64,000 nt of DNA, from NCBI GenBank assembly GCA_052315315.1, contig JBLSDE010000001.1, forward strand, positions 40,949 through 104,948, given 5' to 3'. Of the stretch, positions 35,313 through 43,810 are shown one piece after another. How positions within the stretch are numbered: position 1 is the first letter of the stretch; each line of letters begins with the position of its first letter. The notes under the pieces are model-generated. The model saw only the letters and a list, made by a program, of their open reading frames with translations, did no database searches and was not told the DNA's origin. Origin of the DNA: Cuniculiplasma sp052315315. Lineage in GTDB: Archaea; Thermoplasmatota; Thermoplasmata; Thermoplasmatales; Thermoplasmataceae. Both the position numbers and the translations under genes were made by a program.

Positions 35313-37262
35313 ATGTCGGAAAAAGATGAAATAAGGGAAGTTCTTCCAACAGGAGAAAAGTTTCACCCAGGAGTTGGCTCTTATGAAAAGGCTTACAGGG
35401 AATCCTTAGAAAACCCAGATGAATTTTGGTCTCGATCTGCTACTATTGTGGAATGGGATAGAAAATGGGACAGAGTTCTTGATGACACCAACAAACCTTT
35501 CTATAAGTGGTTTGTGAACGGGAAACTGAATGTGTCATACAATGCGGTGGACAGGCACGTTATCTCTCACAGGAGAAATAAGGCGGCCTACATATGGATT
35601 GGAGAGAAGGGGGAGGAGAAGATAATCACTTATGATGGCCTTTACAGAAGGATAAATAATCTTGCATCCGCCCTGCTCAATCTCGGAATCAAAAAGGGAG
35701 ACAGAATCCTAATTTATCTACCCATGATTCTTGAAGCACCCGTTGCAATGCTTGCGGCAGCAAGAATAGGGGCTACCTTTTCATTTGTTTTTGCTGGATT
35801 TGGAGCGTCTGCAATTGCCGAAAGAATAGAAGATGCAAAGGCAAAGATTGTAATAACGGCCGACGGAGGTTTCAGAAACGGAAAGATTGTTGAACTTAAA
35901 AAAATAATGGATGAGGCATTGGAACAAACATCCAGTGTGAAAAATGTTATAGTTGTTAAAAGGACCGGGCATAATGTGCAAATGGAAGAAGACAGAGACA
36001 TCTGGTACCACGATATAGTTGGGGACAACATGACCTATGTAAAGCCTGTACCAATGGATTCAAATGACCCACTTTACATACTTTACACGTCTGGAACAAC
36101 AGGAAAGCCAAAGGGAGTTGTCCACGGAAATGGTGGTTATTCGGTTTGGGTCGCAAATACACTGAAATGGGCTTTTAATCCTGATGAGGATGACAGATGG
36201 TGGTGCGCAGCAGATATTGGTTGGGTAACAGGACATAGCTATATTGTTTTTGCACCTTTGATACTTGGACTCACATCCATAATGTATGAAGGATCTATAA
36301 CATACCCTGAGCCAGATAGGTTGTGGGAAATCATTGAAAGGTATAGGGTTAATATTCTTTATACTTCACCTACTGCCATAAGGACGCTTATGCGTTTTGG
36401 AGAAAAATATCCAAAAATGCACGATCTTTCAACCCTTAAGGTTCTGGGTACTGTGGGTGAGCCTATAAATCCAGCTGCCTGGAAGTGGTACTATGATAAT
36501 ATTGGGGGATCGAAATGCCCAATAATTGATACTTACTGGCAAACTGAGACAGGAGGATTCGTAATTGCCCCGGCCAATGGACTTGGGCTTCCCCCATTAA
36601 AACCTGGATCAGCAACATTTCCTATGCCGGGAGTTGATCCAGTCATCCTTGATGAAAATGGAAAGGAAGTCCCGCCAGGGGAAAAGGGTTATATAGCCTA
36701 TAGAAGACCCTGGCCGGGAATGTTCCTCACACTGAATAATGATCCTGAACGATTCAAAAAAGTATATTTTGAGAAGTTCAATGGAATGTATTACTGTGGA
36801 GACTATGCTGTGAAAGATTCTGAAGGATACTACTGGCTACTTGGCAGGGCAGACGAAGTGCTGAAGGTCTCTGGGCACAGACTGGGCACCATAGAAATCG
36901 AAGATGCGCTTATTTCTTCCCATGAAGTGGCTGAGGCTGCGGTTTTTGGTAAACCGGATGAAACAAAAGGAGAATCTATTGTAGCCTTTGTAGTGATTAA
37001 GGACCAATTCAAAGGAAACAACGAAATAGTTTCCACATTGAGGAAGAGAATAAGGGAAGAACTGGGACCAATATATGTTCCTGAGGAGATTCACATCGTA
37101 GATACCCTGCCAAAAACAAGGAGCGGAAAGATAATGAGAAGAGTCGTTAAGGCAGTATTTCTTGGTGATGTACCTGGGGATATAAGTACACTGGAAAGTT
37201 CAGCCTCCGTTGACGAAATTAAGTCAGAAATGGAGAAATTCAGAAAAGAAACGTCCAAATAG
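35313..37262 (+). CDS. acs: Acetyl-CoA synthetase (AMP-forming)
   Basis: 649 residues of the ANL superfamily. The P-loop YTSGTTGKPKGVVH (about 252-265), DTYWQTETGG, GDYAVKDSEGYYWLLGRADEVLKVSGHRLG hinge region and the C-terminal PKTRSGKIMRR lysine motif are all present. It activates acetate to acetyl-CoA through an acetyl-adenylate; propionate is a possible alternative substrate. The C-terminal lysine is the usual site of inhibitory acetylation. Divergent from satP. Confidence 0.95.
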   Translation: MSEKDEIREVLPTGEKFHPGVGSYEKAYRESLENPDEFWSRSATIVEWDRKWDRVLDDTNKPFYKWFVNGKLNVSYNAVDRHVISHRRNKAAYIWIGEKGEEKIITYDGLYRRINNLASALLNLGIKKGDRILIYLPMILEAPVAMLAAARIGATFSFVFAGFGASAIAERIEDAKAKIVITADGGFRNGKIVELKKIMDEALEQTSSVKNVIVVKRTGHNVQMEEDRDIWYHDIVGDNMTYVKPVPMDSNDPLYILYTSGTTGKPKGVVHGNGGYSVWVANTLKWAFNPDEDDRWWCAADIGWVTGHSYIVFAPLILGLTSIMYEGSITYPEPDRLWEIIERYRVNILYTSPTAIRTLMRFGEKYPKMHDLSTLKVLGTVGEPINPAAWKWYYDNIGGSKCPIIDTYWQTETGGFVIAPANGLGLPPLKPGSATFPMPGVDPVILDENGKEVPPGEKGYIAYRRPWPGMFLTLNNDPERFKKVYFEKFNGMYYCGDYAVKDSEGYYWLLGRADEVLKVSGHRLGTIEIEDALISSHEVAEAAVFGKPDETKGESIVAFVVIKDQFKGNNEIVSTLRKRIREELGPIYVPEEIHIVDTLPKTRSGKIMRRVVKAVFLGDVPGDISTLESSASVDEIKSEMEKFRKETSK

Positions 37263-37353
37263 GGTCGCTGTAAACAACTTGTAAAGTCTTAATTTGACAA
37301 CATAGAAAAAGTCGCACATCTAAATATTTTATATCTTTTTACAATAGGACTAA

Positions 37354-38502
37354 ATGGTCAAGGAATCCTCACTTCTTACAGTTACAAAATCCCTAAGATC
37401 CTTTATCTTTATTACTATGGCAATCAGTTCGCCATACTTCCTCTCGAAGTTCAACTTCAATGCCTTTGAAATAGGTACAGTTCTTTTTCTTAGTATTTTC
37501 TCATCAAGCATATTTGTTGCAATCTATGGGAGGAGTAGAGCCTCATTACGATTTCGTTCTATGCTGCTTTCCTCTCTTTTGATCGTGGGGTTTACAATGC
37601 TCATAATCTTCCCTAACCCCATTTTCTATGTGATTGGAATTATTATTGGTGGTATTTCGCTCAATGGAAGGGATCTGTCTGCTTATCAGCCTATCGAACA
37701 GTTTACCATAAGCCACTATGAAACTGATCAGCACTCAAAAAACCAGGCATTTTCAATTTACAATTTTGGATCCTATGCTGCTGCCTCCATTGGAACACTC
37801 TTACTGTTCCTATCAGGATCCAATATTTCCTTTACCAGCATATTTATGATAAATCTAGGTCTATCTGTCTTGCAATTTATTATATATCTTTTCGTTAATT
37901 TTCCAAATTTGGAAAATAAGAAAGAAAAATCCAGAGTTCCAGAGAATATGAGAGGTCATGTTTTCACACTAACCGCCCTTTTTTCCATGGATTCAATAGG
38001 TGGAGGATTGATTACAACCTCAATGCTTACCCTATGGTTCAAAGTCGTCTATAAGGTTGACTTGTCAACTGCAGGATACATATTTCTGATAGTAAACATT
38101 CTAACAGCGTTCTCAATACTCATATCGTCAAAGATACAAACACGCATTGGACTCATAAGAACTATGGTGTTTACACACCTAATAAGTAACGGTTTTCTTC
38201 TCCTTATGCCCGTATTACACAACCTTATTTGGAGTGAAATGTTTCTATATCTTAGACAGACTACAAGCCAAATGGATGTTCCTGCGAGGGACAGTTTCAT
38301 TAATACATTCATTCCAAAGGAAGCCAGAATTGCAGCTAACTCCCATTTTACCTCTGCAAGATCTGCATCACAGATTCCTGGGCCTCTATTTGGAGGAATT
38401 GCCTTAGAATTGATGCCATCTTCACTCATATTTATAACTGGTGGAATTAAGGCTCTGTATGATCTGATTTTATACAAGAAATACTCTTGGTTTGCAACAT
38501 AA
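37354..38502 (+). CDS. Major facilitator superfamily transporter
   Basis: 382 residues with about 11-12 membrane helices. The A-motif region is weak (YGRSRASLRFRS after helix 2), and a short charged loop (ENKKEKSRVPENMR, about 188-201) separates the halves. A segment RQTTSQMDVPARDSFI in the second half is typical of a multidrug-like MFS branch in archaea. Substrate unknown. It stands alone after acs, with a TATTTTATA-like promoter about 25 bases before the ATG. Confidence 0.75.
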   Translation: MVKESSLLTVTKSLRSFIFITMAISSPYFLSKFNFNAFEIGTVLFLSIFSSSIFVAIYGRSRASLRFRSMLLSSLLIVGFTMLIIFPNPIFYVIGIIIGGISLNGRDLSAYQPIEQFTISHYETDQHSKNQAFSIYNFGSYAAASIGTLLLFLSGSNISFTSIFMINLGLSVLQFIIYLFVNFPNLENKKEKSRVPENMRGHVFTLTALFSMDSIGGGLITTSMLTLWFKVVYKVDLSTAGYIFLIVNILTAFSILISSKIQTRIGLIRTMVFTHLISNGFLLLMPVLHNLIWSEMFLYLRQTTSQMDVPARDSFINTFIPKEARIAANSHFTSARSASQIPGPLFGGIALELMPSSLIFITGGIKALYDLILYKKYSWFAT

Positions 38503-39003
38503 CTTTATGATATACCATAAACCAGAGGGTAAAAAAAGCGAGAACACAAAGATACATTGATTATTAGTGAAAACAGATAAATGTGTAAAGGATGTGAACC
38601 GATCTCTCAGATAAAGGAAACAGATTGATATAGTCAAAAGTGTTAATGGGTAGTGATCATGCCTACTTTTGGAGACTCTTACCGAGGCTATGCGTGAAAG
38701 GAAAAAATACTCCACTGATAGTAAAAATAGAATGCGGGTTATGATAAAAAATTCTAATTCAAGAAATCGGGTAATCCTAATTTTTAAGAGGATTGCTGCA
38801 GATTATACTTTGGCCATAGGACTTTTCGACTTGTAATCTTATTAAGTTTATGAAGAACTCTCCTATCATTCTAGGTTAGCGAAATTATACTGTTAAAAAA
38901 AGTAGTGCTATATATTCTATAAAGAGCAATTAGTTAGGTATAATCGGGAAATGCCAGAAAATAACTATGGGATAAAATTTTATAAAGAACTGAGGTGAAA
39001 AAG
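38503..39003. other. Gene-poor edge of a decayed island
   Basis: About 500 bases, AT-rich. One open stretch (38657-38836, ATG at 38690) encodes a basic peptide containing TEAMRERKKYSTDSKNRM that reads like a coding fragment of a larger lost gene, perhaps a transposase. No promoter, RNA or repeat array was recognised. Confidence 0.4.
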
Positions 39004-39390
39004 ATGATACTTATTTGAGACAATGAAATTAAGCACATAAGAATGAAACCTGAAAATGCAAAGATAATGATTGAGAAAATTACAGACATAAGCAATAGGA
39101 GTTATGAATTCAGGAAGAAAAAGCATACACTTGACAACATAATGTTTGAGAATGTCAGAGAATTGGGTAGATATATATCAGAAAAGACAAAATCATTGAA
39201 ATTCAAAATACTTGAAATTGTGATATGAAGAAATCATACCATTGATATCAAGGATAGAATAATGGCAATTGATCCTGATAAACGGAAAGACCTGAAAATC
39301 AATAAATCAACACTATGGTATGAGCAAAAGAAGATTAAAGAAGGAAAGAATATTAAGGTGTATAGAAAAACAAAAGTGAAGATCGGATGA
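39004..39390 (+). pseudogene. Probable Cas1 C-terminal remnant with two in-frame TGA codons
   Basis: One frame runs from ATG 39004, seven bases after GAGGTGA, to the TGA at 39388-39390, broken only by TGA at 39016-39018 and 39226-39228. The product resembles the C-terminal ~120 residues of archaeal Cas1: a helix with KPENAKIMIEKI, then KKHTLDNIMFENVRELGRYI, and after the second stop a tail with INKSTLWYEQKKIKEGK, the GIxKSTLWY-type end of Cas1. The catalytic Glu-His-Asp region lies further N-terminal and is missing. The stop overlaps the next ATG (ATGA). Family call is by motif recall, not a database search. Confidence 0.5.
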
Positions 39391-40244
39391 GTGAACTGAA
39401 AGATGCAAAGAGGGACATGTTTCTTTATTGCGAAAGTAAATTTACTATTTTTGAATCTGATCATTCATTAGAAGAAGTCTCTACTATCTGTTTATACTTC
39501 AAATCAAAGGATTGGAAAAAATTTATTGATATTGCTGATACAACAAATTCAAAACTATTATACTATTATGAAGACAATCATAACGATGAACATCCAAATG
39601 AAATAGGGATGATACAATTGGGATTTATACAAAATGGAGTAATGCACATTTATTCTCAATCTGCGGACTGGTATATTAAATTAGAAATAAACGGAGATGA
39701 GGAAGAAGAGGAGGAATATTTTAACGAGAGTTCACCAACTGTGGATAAGAGAAAAATACTTCAAATAATGAAGTCCACACCCCAGGAATTATTAAATGAA
39801 ATTTTAAATTTCTTGAAGGAGACTGGAAGAGATTTTCCATTTTATGTGGACTCCTTATTGGATGATTATTTCTCATATCGTTATAACTTCAGGTATAGCT
39901 ACATCAAGAATAATCTCAATTTCTTTAAATCAATTAAATTAAATTTAAATGAAGTGAAACAGTTTAAAGATAAAATGGATGAAGTACTGAAACTATTGAA
40001 TGAAAATAGACTGGAACAGCAAAAAAAGCGATTAGAGAGGGATCTAGAGAGAGATGAGGAAACACTCAAGACCGCCATCCCTGAATGTGTTGAATGGGCA
40101 AAAGTCAATTCTTTACCAAAATTGAATAAATCAAACATTTATGATTTTTGTATCCTAAAAAATTATAAACTTAGCGATACCGGGATGGATAGACTTTATA
40201 TCATAGTTAATAAAGAACTGAAAAAAAATAAAACTAAATCTTGA
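39387..40244 (+). CDS. Orphan protein in the Cas1-remnant island
   Basis: 285 residues, family not recognised. The N-terminal half (1-105) looks like a mixed alpha/beta domain with several aromatic strands; an acidic run (DEEEEEEYF, about 105-113) links to a helical second half with a predicted coiled coil (about 190-230, rich in Lys, Glu, Leu). The C-terminus (about 235-280) has the look of a small helix-turn-helix. Its ATG overlaps the stop of the Cas1-like remnant (ATGA), implying past co-translation. The frame is intact although its neighbour is broken. Codon use is more AT-rich than in core genes, consistent with transfer. Confidence 0.55.
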   Translation: MSELKDAKRDMFLYCESKFTIFESDHSLEEVSTICLYFKSKDWKKFIDIADTTNSKLLYYYEDNHNDEHPNEIGMIQLGFIQNGVMHIYSQSADWYIKLEINGDEEEEEEYFNESSPTVDKRKILQIMKSTPQELLNEILNFLKETGRDFPFYVDSLLDDYFSYRYNFRYSYIKNNLNFFKSIKLNLNEVKQFKDKMDEVLKLLNENRLEQQKKRLERDLERDEETLKTAIPECVEWAKVNSLPKLNKSNIYDFCILKNYKLSDTGMDRLYIIVNKELKKNKTKS

Positions 40245-40291
40245 TTGCTTAGATACTGTTTGAGTTATATGAATTTAATAACTAAATTTAA

Positions 40292-40528
40292 TATTTTAGG
40301 TTTTATTCAGAATATGTAAAGGATCATGAGATAATCAAGAGTAAAGAATTCCATGACTGGATTTTATCATTGAGGCCAAAAGACATTAAAGGTAAGGGAA
40401 TATCACAACGTGCTTTGTATAAGGTCAGGGTAAATTTAAAGAGTGGTAAACCCTTAAATCCAAAGGTCAGGATTGTAAGAGGTCTATTAGAAATATATAA
40501 AGAACTAAGAACAGATTCTAATGATTAA
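40292..40528 (+). pseudogene. Open fragment of unknown family beside tRNA-Pro
   Basis: A 78-codon open frame without a standard start near its beginning. It contains EFHDWILSLRPKDIKGKGIS and NLKSGKPLNP, which reads like a real basic C-terminal domain with a helix-turn-helix flavour. It is in a different frame from the preceding orphan and ends 70 bases before the 3' end of tRNA-Pro. It is probably the tail of a truncated gene. Confidence 0.4.
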
Positions 40529-40598
40529 TATTTACTTATTGATATACTTATATTGAAAATCAGAACTTTTTTCGTCTTATCTATATCCCAATATAGAA

Positions 40599-40671
40599 TG
40601 GGACCGTTGAGATTTGAACTCAAGTCACCAACACCCCAAGCTGGTAGGATACCAAGCTACCCCACGGTCCC
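40599..40671 (-). tRNA. tRNA-Pro (GGG)
   Basis: Minus-strand cloverleaf: acceptor GGGACCG (5' end at 40671) pairs with CGGTCCC (3' side, 40600-40606), discriminator A at 40599; anticodon stem CCAGC/GTTGG with a G-U pair; loop TTGGGGT gives anticodon GGG (40635-40637). T arm with TTCAAAT. No intron or encoded CCA. Its 3' end faces the decayed island, a common integration side for archaeal elements, but no att duplicate was found. Confidence 0.95.
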
Positions 40672-40685
40672 TTAAAAATCTCCCA

Positions 40686-40904
40686 TCAGGAGAAGGGCAT
40701 AATCTCATCAATAAGCTCAATGTGTGATAAAACCATTCTTCTGCAACAGTATCTATCCAGACCGATATCATCCATTATTTTGGATACTTCCTCAGGAGTT
40801 GGCTCCCTGTTTCTGGATCTGATTTCAGAAATCTGTGCCTCAAATTTTGTGTAATCAGATGCGATCACTCTACCGCAGCTGAAACATCTGATAGGTATAA
40901 TCAC
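40686..40904 (-). CDS. rpoN: DNA-directed RNA polymerase subunit N (Rpo10)
   Basis: 72 residues. The zinc-binding CFSCGRVI (Cys7, Cys10) and RYCCRRM near residue 51 are diagnostic of Rpo10/RPB10. It joins subunits D, L and P in the polymerase platform. It is the last gene of the conserved rpl18e-rpl13-rps9-rpoN cluster, five bases after rps9. Confidence 0.96.
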   Translation of the reverse strand: MIIPIRCFSCGRVIASDYTKFEAQISEIRSRNREPTPEEVSKIMDDIGLDRYCCRRMVLSHIELIDEIMPFS

Positions 40905-40909
40905 TCATA

Positions 40910-41323
40910 TCACCTGTAGGATTTCTGTCTCTTTGCCCTGGCACCCCTGCCCATGGGTTTCTTTGGAAGCTTTCTTCTTATGTCGTTAACCATTATTGTC
41001 CTGTCGTACTGCCTGTAAATATCCTCCACTGTCTGGTCATTCAAGAATTTGACTATGCCCTTAGCCATTGCAGTTCTTGATGCGTCCACCTGCCCGGTCA
41101 GACCCCCACCCTGAACTTCTATATCTACATCTATACCTGAGGCCTTTTCACCTATGAGGGCTATGGGCTCTATCAGTTTCTCTCTTAAAAGAGCCACAGG
41201 ATATAACTCAATTGGTGCCCCATTAATCAAAAATTTTCCAGTACCCTTTCTTGTATAAGCCCTGGCAATAGCAGTCTTCCTTTTTCCTGTTGTTATAATT
41301 GTATCAGAAACCTTTTCACTCAA
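40910..41323 (-). CDS. rps9: 30S ribosomal protein S9
   Basis: 137 residues. The N-terminal TGKRKTAIARAYTRKGTG and the C-terminal basic tail ending KRQKSYR (the S9 tail that reaches the P-site tRNA) are diagnostic. It overlaps rpl13 by eight bases within the ribosomal operon. Confidence 0.96.
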   Translation of the reverse strand: MSEKVSDTIITTGKRKTAIARAYTRKGTGKFLINGAPIELYPVALLREKLIEPIALIGEKASGIDVDIEVQGGGLTGQVDASRTAMAKGIVKFLNDQTVEDIYRQYDRTIMVNDIRRKLPKKPMGRGARAKRQKSYR

Positions 41324-41744
41324 TTATCTTCACCTCTCTTCCCATAGTCTTCGCTATATCAGCAAGGCTGACAAAACCGCTAACCTTGTTATTAAAAGCC
41401 TTATCCAGGGTAATTTTTTCTGCATCCCTTAATTCAGCAGGAACACCATCGTACACCATGAACCTTTTCAGTGCCTCCTTACCTCTAGTAGTTTTCTTTG
41501 GAAGCATATCCCCTACGGATCTCTTCAGTATTGCTTTTGGAACCCTTGGATAGTATGGACCTTTTCTTACACTACCGATATCCCTTCTTGAAAGAAATCT
41601 CTCGAGAACATATTTCCTTGAACCTGTAACCACAACTTTTGCTGCATTTACAACAACAATCTTCTCATCAGTATTGAGAAGCTCTTTGGCTATTATGGTT
41701 GAAAGTCTCCCATAAACACAGTTTGAAGCATCAATAACCTTCAT
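41316..41744 (-). CDS. rpl13: 50S ribosomal protein L13
   Basis: 142 residues with the L13 signatures DASNCVYGRLSTIIAKELL and GPYYPRVPKAILKRSVGDMLP. It lies four bases after rpl18e and overlaps rps9. Confidence 0.96.
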   Translation of the reverse strand: MKVIDASNCVYGRLSTIIAKELLNTDEKIVVVNAAKVVVTGSRKYVLERFLSRRDIGSVRKGPYYPRVPKAILKRSVGDMLPKKTTRGKEALKRFMVYDGVPAELRDAEKITLDKAFNNKVSGFVSLADIAKTMGREVKIIE

Positions 41745-41748
41745 ATAA

Positions 41749-42117
41749 TTACCTCATTATCTTGACGTTTGTTCCTTTTGGAATCTTATCTGCTATGGCT
41801 TTAAGTGGTATAAACTCTCCTCCAGCTTCTGAAATCTTTCTCAGTGCCTTTTCGCTGATGTAGAGAGCGGAAAGCTTGAGCTTCTTTTCCACATATCCTC
41901 CACCAAGTATCTTACCGGGGACAACGACTGTGTCACCATCATTGCATACCTTTGAAATTTTGCCTATATTTATGGAAGCATAATTCTTTCTTGGGCCACC
42001 TATTCTTTCGGCAATATCCCTCCACAGAGGAGTCTGGTTTTCCCGGGATACAGCGTTTAGGTGTTCCACTGTTTCTTTAACATTTAGATCTGTTTTGTTT
42101 GATGTTTTAAGCGACAT
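41749..42117 (-). CDS. rpl18e: 50S ribosomal protein L18e
   Basis: About 122 residues, with VPGKILGGGYVEKKLKLSAL typical of L18e. In-frame starts are GTG 42138, ATG 42126 and ATG 42117. A TATA-like box at about 42136-42148 places the predicted transcription start near 42116, and the family N-terminus also fits the shortest product, so 42117 is chosen. It heads the operon rpl18e-rpl13-rps9-rpoN. Confidence 0.92.
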   Translation of the reverse strand: MSLKTSNKTDLNVKETVEHLNAVSRENQTPLWRDIAERIGGPRKNYASINIGKISKVCNDGDTVVVPGKILGGGYVEKKLKLSALYISEKALRKISEAGGEFIPLKAIADKIPKGTNVKIMR

Positions 42118-42166
42118 TTTAACCATCAGAATTGACACATAAATAATCTGAGATTAATAAGGTTTT

Positions 42167-42964
42167 TTACTTATCTCTCTCCATTTTCCTGAACTCATTA
42201 TATCTGCTCTGTAATCCTCTCTTTTCCTTATCTATGTCGTCAGTTTTACTCAAATCTATAGACGCAATATCAATTTTCCTTAATATGCCCATAATTCTGT
42301 GAAATTCGGATCTTGTTAAGGCTGACCTTGAAAATAAACGCCTAAGCATCACACTGGTTGATGGGATTTTATGAACAGGAAAGTTAACCTTCCGACTTAT
42401 TTCAATAATTCTGTCTACAAGCATTCCCATCTCCTCCCCAGTGGCCCTCTCCTTTTCAGGAAACTGGAAAAATTCCTGTTTCATACCTTCATACATAATT
42501 ATGGCGGCCGCGTGGGAAAGATTGTAAATTGGGTATTCATCATTGCCAGGTATGGCAATAAAAAAATCACAGAGAGCCAGCTCCTCATTTCTCAGTCCGT
42601 CACCTTCACGACCCATTAATATGCATGTTTTCATTCCCGGGTCGTAATAGTTTGACCAGAAAAAATCAGGTTTCACTGGTATCCTCCTGTAATCCTTCAG
42701 ATTCTTTGAAATTACAGAGGAGGTTCCAACAAGGATGTCGAAGTCCTCTCTCAACTCCTTGACTGAACTATAATAAATTGCATTATCCAGAAAGCCATAA
42801 GCCTCCTTTGCTCTTGCATATGCATCATCATCAAGAAAACTTTGCCCAACGAGGATTAAATTAAAAAAATTTGTATTCTTCATAACCCTTGCCACTGCAC
42901 CGATGTTCCCTTGAACTTCCGGCTCAGTCAGAGCTATGAACGTCTTGGAAAAATCAGGCTTCAT
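42167..42964 (-). CDS. SPOUT-class RNA methyltransferase (TrmJ/SpoU type)
   Basis: 265 residues. Family motifs are EPEVQGNIGAVARVMKN (about 14-30), ILMGREGDGL (about 115-124) and IPGNDEYPIYNLSHAAAI (knot region). It probably 2'-O-methylates ribose at tRNA position 32 in the TrmJ manner; the exact target is inferred. The gene overlaps the FKBP gene by 11 bases, so the two are coupled. Confidence 0.88.
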   Translation of the reverse strand: MKPDFSKTFIALTEPEVQGNIGAVARVMKNTNFFNLILVGQSFLDDDAYARAKEAYGFLDNAIYYSSVKELREDFDILVGTSSVISKNLKDYRRIPVKPDFFWSNYYDPGMKTCILMGREGDGLRNEELALCDFFIAIPGNDEYPIYNLSHAAAIIMYEGMKQEFFQFPEKERATGEEMGMLVDRIIEISRKVNFPVHKIPSTSVMLRRLFSRSALTRSEFHRIMGILRKIDIASIDLSKTDDIDKEKRGLQSRYNEFRKMERDK

Positions 42965-43718
42965 TTACTGTTTCTTTGGACTGATCTTTTTCCTGTTCTG
43001 CTGGTTTATCGGAATCTTTTTGATTTTCTGGAGGAACTTCTTCTGCCTTGGGTTCATACTTTTCCACTATGGACAGAGTGTATTCTTTTATGTATTTTCT
43101 TGTATTCTCAACAACCCTGTATTTTGCATCGAACCACTCAATGTTGAATCTGAATTCCTCAGGAACATCCAGTTCTATTTCCTTTGCATTCTCCTTTACT
43201 TCGAACTTGTCTGAACCTGGTGTGAAGTTCTGATCTATAAGTGCCTTAACCTTTTCTGGCACAGTTTCCAGCTTTGAAAGGATTTTGTATTTGTAATATA
43301 CATCCTTACCAGCCCAAGGATGATTGTAATCAACAACCACTCTTCCTGGACTAACTGATAGAACTTTTCCTCTTCTATTGTTGATCCTTACCTCCTGACC
43401 TGGAACGGGGTCTATCTTGTTTCTCTGAAACTCTGCATAGGTGTGAACCTTTATATTTTTAGGATCCCTGATTCCATAAGCATTTTCAGCTTTTATTTCA
43501 ACCTCATTCTCGTCTCCTGGATTGGCCTTCAAAAGGCTTTCGTTAATCTCTTTGAAAATATCCTCAGAGCCTACTATCAATACCCCTTCATTATATTTCT
43601 GATCGGGATCATAAATATTGTTTTCCTTTGCCAGTTCTTCGTTGTTAGTAGCAACTAATTGCTTGTCCGAGCCTATTCGCATTTCGAACGTAATTTTTAC
43701 GAAATCTCCATTTTCCAT
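42954..43718 (-). CDS. FKBP-type peptidyl-prolyl cis-trans isomerase, long archaeal form
   Basis: About 254 residues. The FKBP domain with inserted-flap region (NGDFVKITFEMRIG ... NPGDENEVEI ... AYGIRDPKNIKVH) and the SlyD-like VSPGRVVVDYNHPWAGKD are present; a C-terminal extension of about 100 residues ends in a Lys/Glu/Pro-rich tail. It is a folding helper in the cytosol. ATG 43718 follows GGTGAT three bases upstream and is chosen over ATG 43739. It overlaps the SPOUT gene. Confidence 0.9.
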   Translation of the reverse strand: MENGDFVKITFEMRIGSDKQLVATNNEELAKENNIYDPDQKYNEGVLIVGSEDIFKEINESLLKANPGDENEVEIKAENAYGIRDPKNIKVHTYAEFQRNKIDPVPGQEVRINNRRGKVLSVSPGRVVVDYNHPWAGKDVYYKYKILSKLETVPEKVKALIDQNFTPGSDKFEVKENAKEIELDVPEEFRFNIEWFDAKYRVVENTRKYIKEYTLSIVEKYEPKAEEVPPENQKDSDKPAEQEKDQSKETVNEA

Positions 43719-43810
43719 TATATCACCGGAATAGTTCATAGGTAATTTAGGATGATATTTAAAAGTATTCTGTGAGTGAAGAAAAAATTCATTTCACATT
43801 TCTATCACGG

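Noticed and set aside
38054..38067. Palindrome GTTGAC-TT-GTCAAC similar to the hsp20 operator arms
   Set aside because: It lies inside the MFS coding sequence, has a different spacer and no promoter nearby; probably chance.
38470..38715. Minus-strand 81-codon frame
   Set aside because: No ribosome site or promoter, low-complexity hydrophobic translation, partly antisense to the MFS gene end.
39004..39390. Genome-wide TGA reassignment
   Set aside because: Several intact genes in the window end with TGA (for example rpl40e and the Trm-G10 gene) and aRF1 is standard, so TGA is a stop here.
38503..40598. CRISPR array near the Cas1-like remnant
   Set aside because: No regularly spaced repeats of 24-37 bases were seen anywhere in the region.
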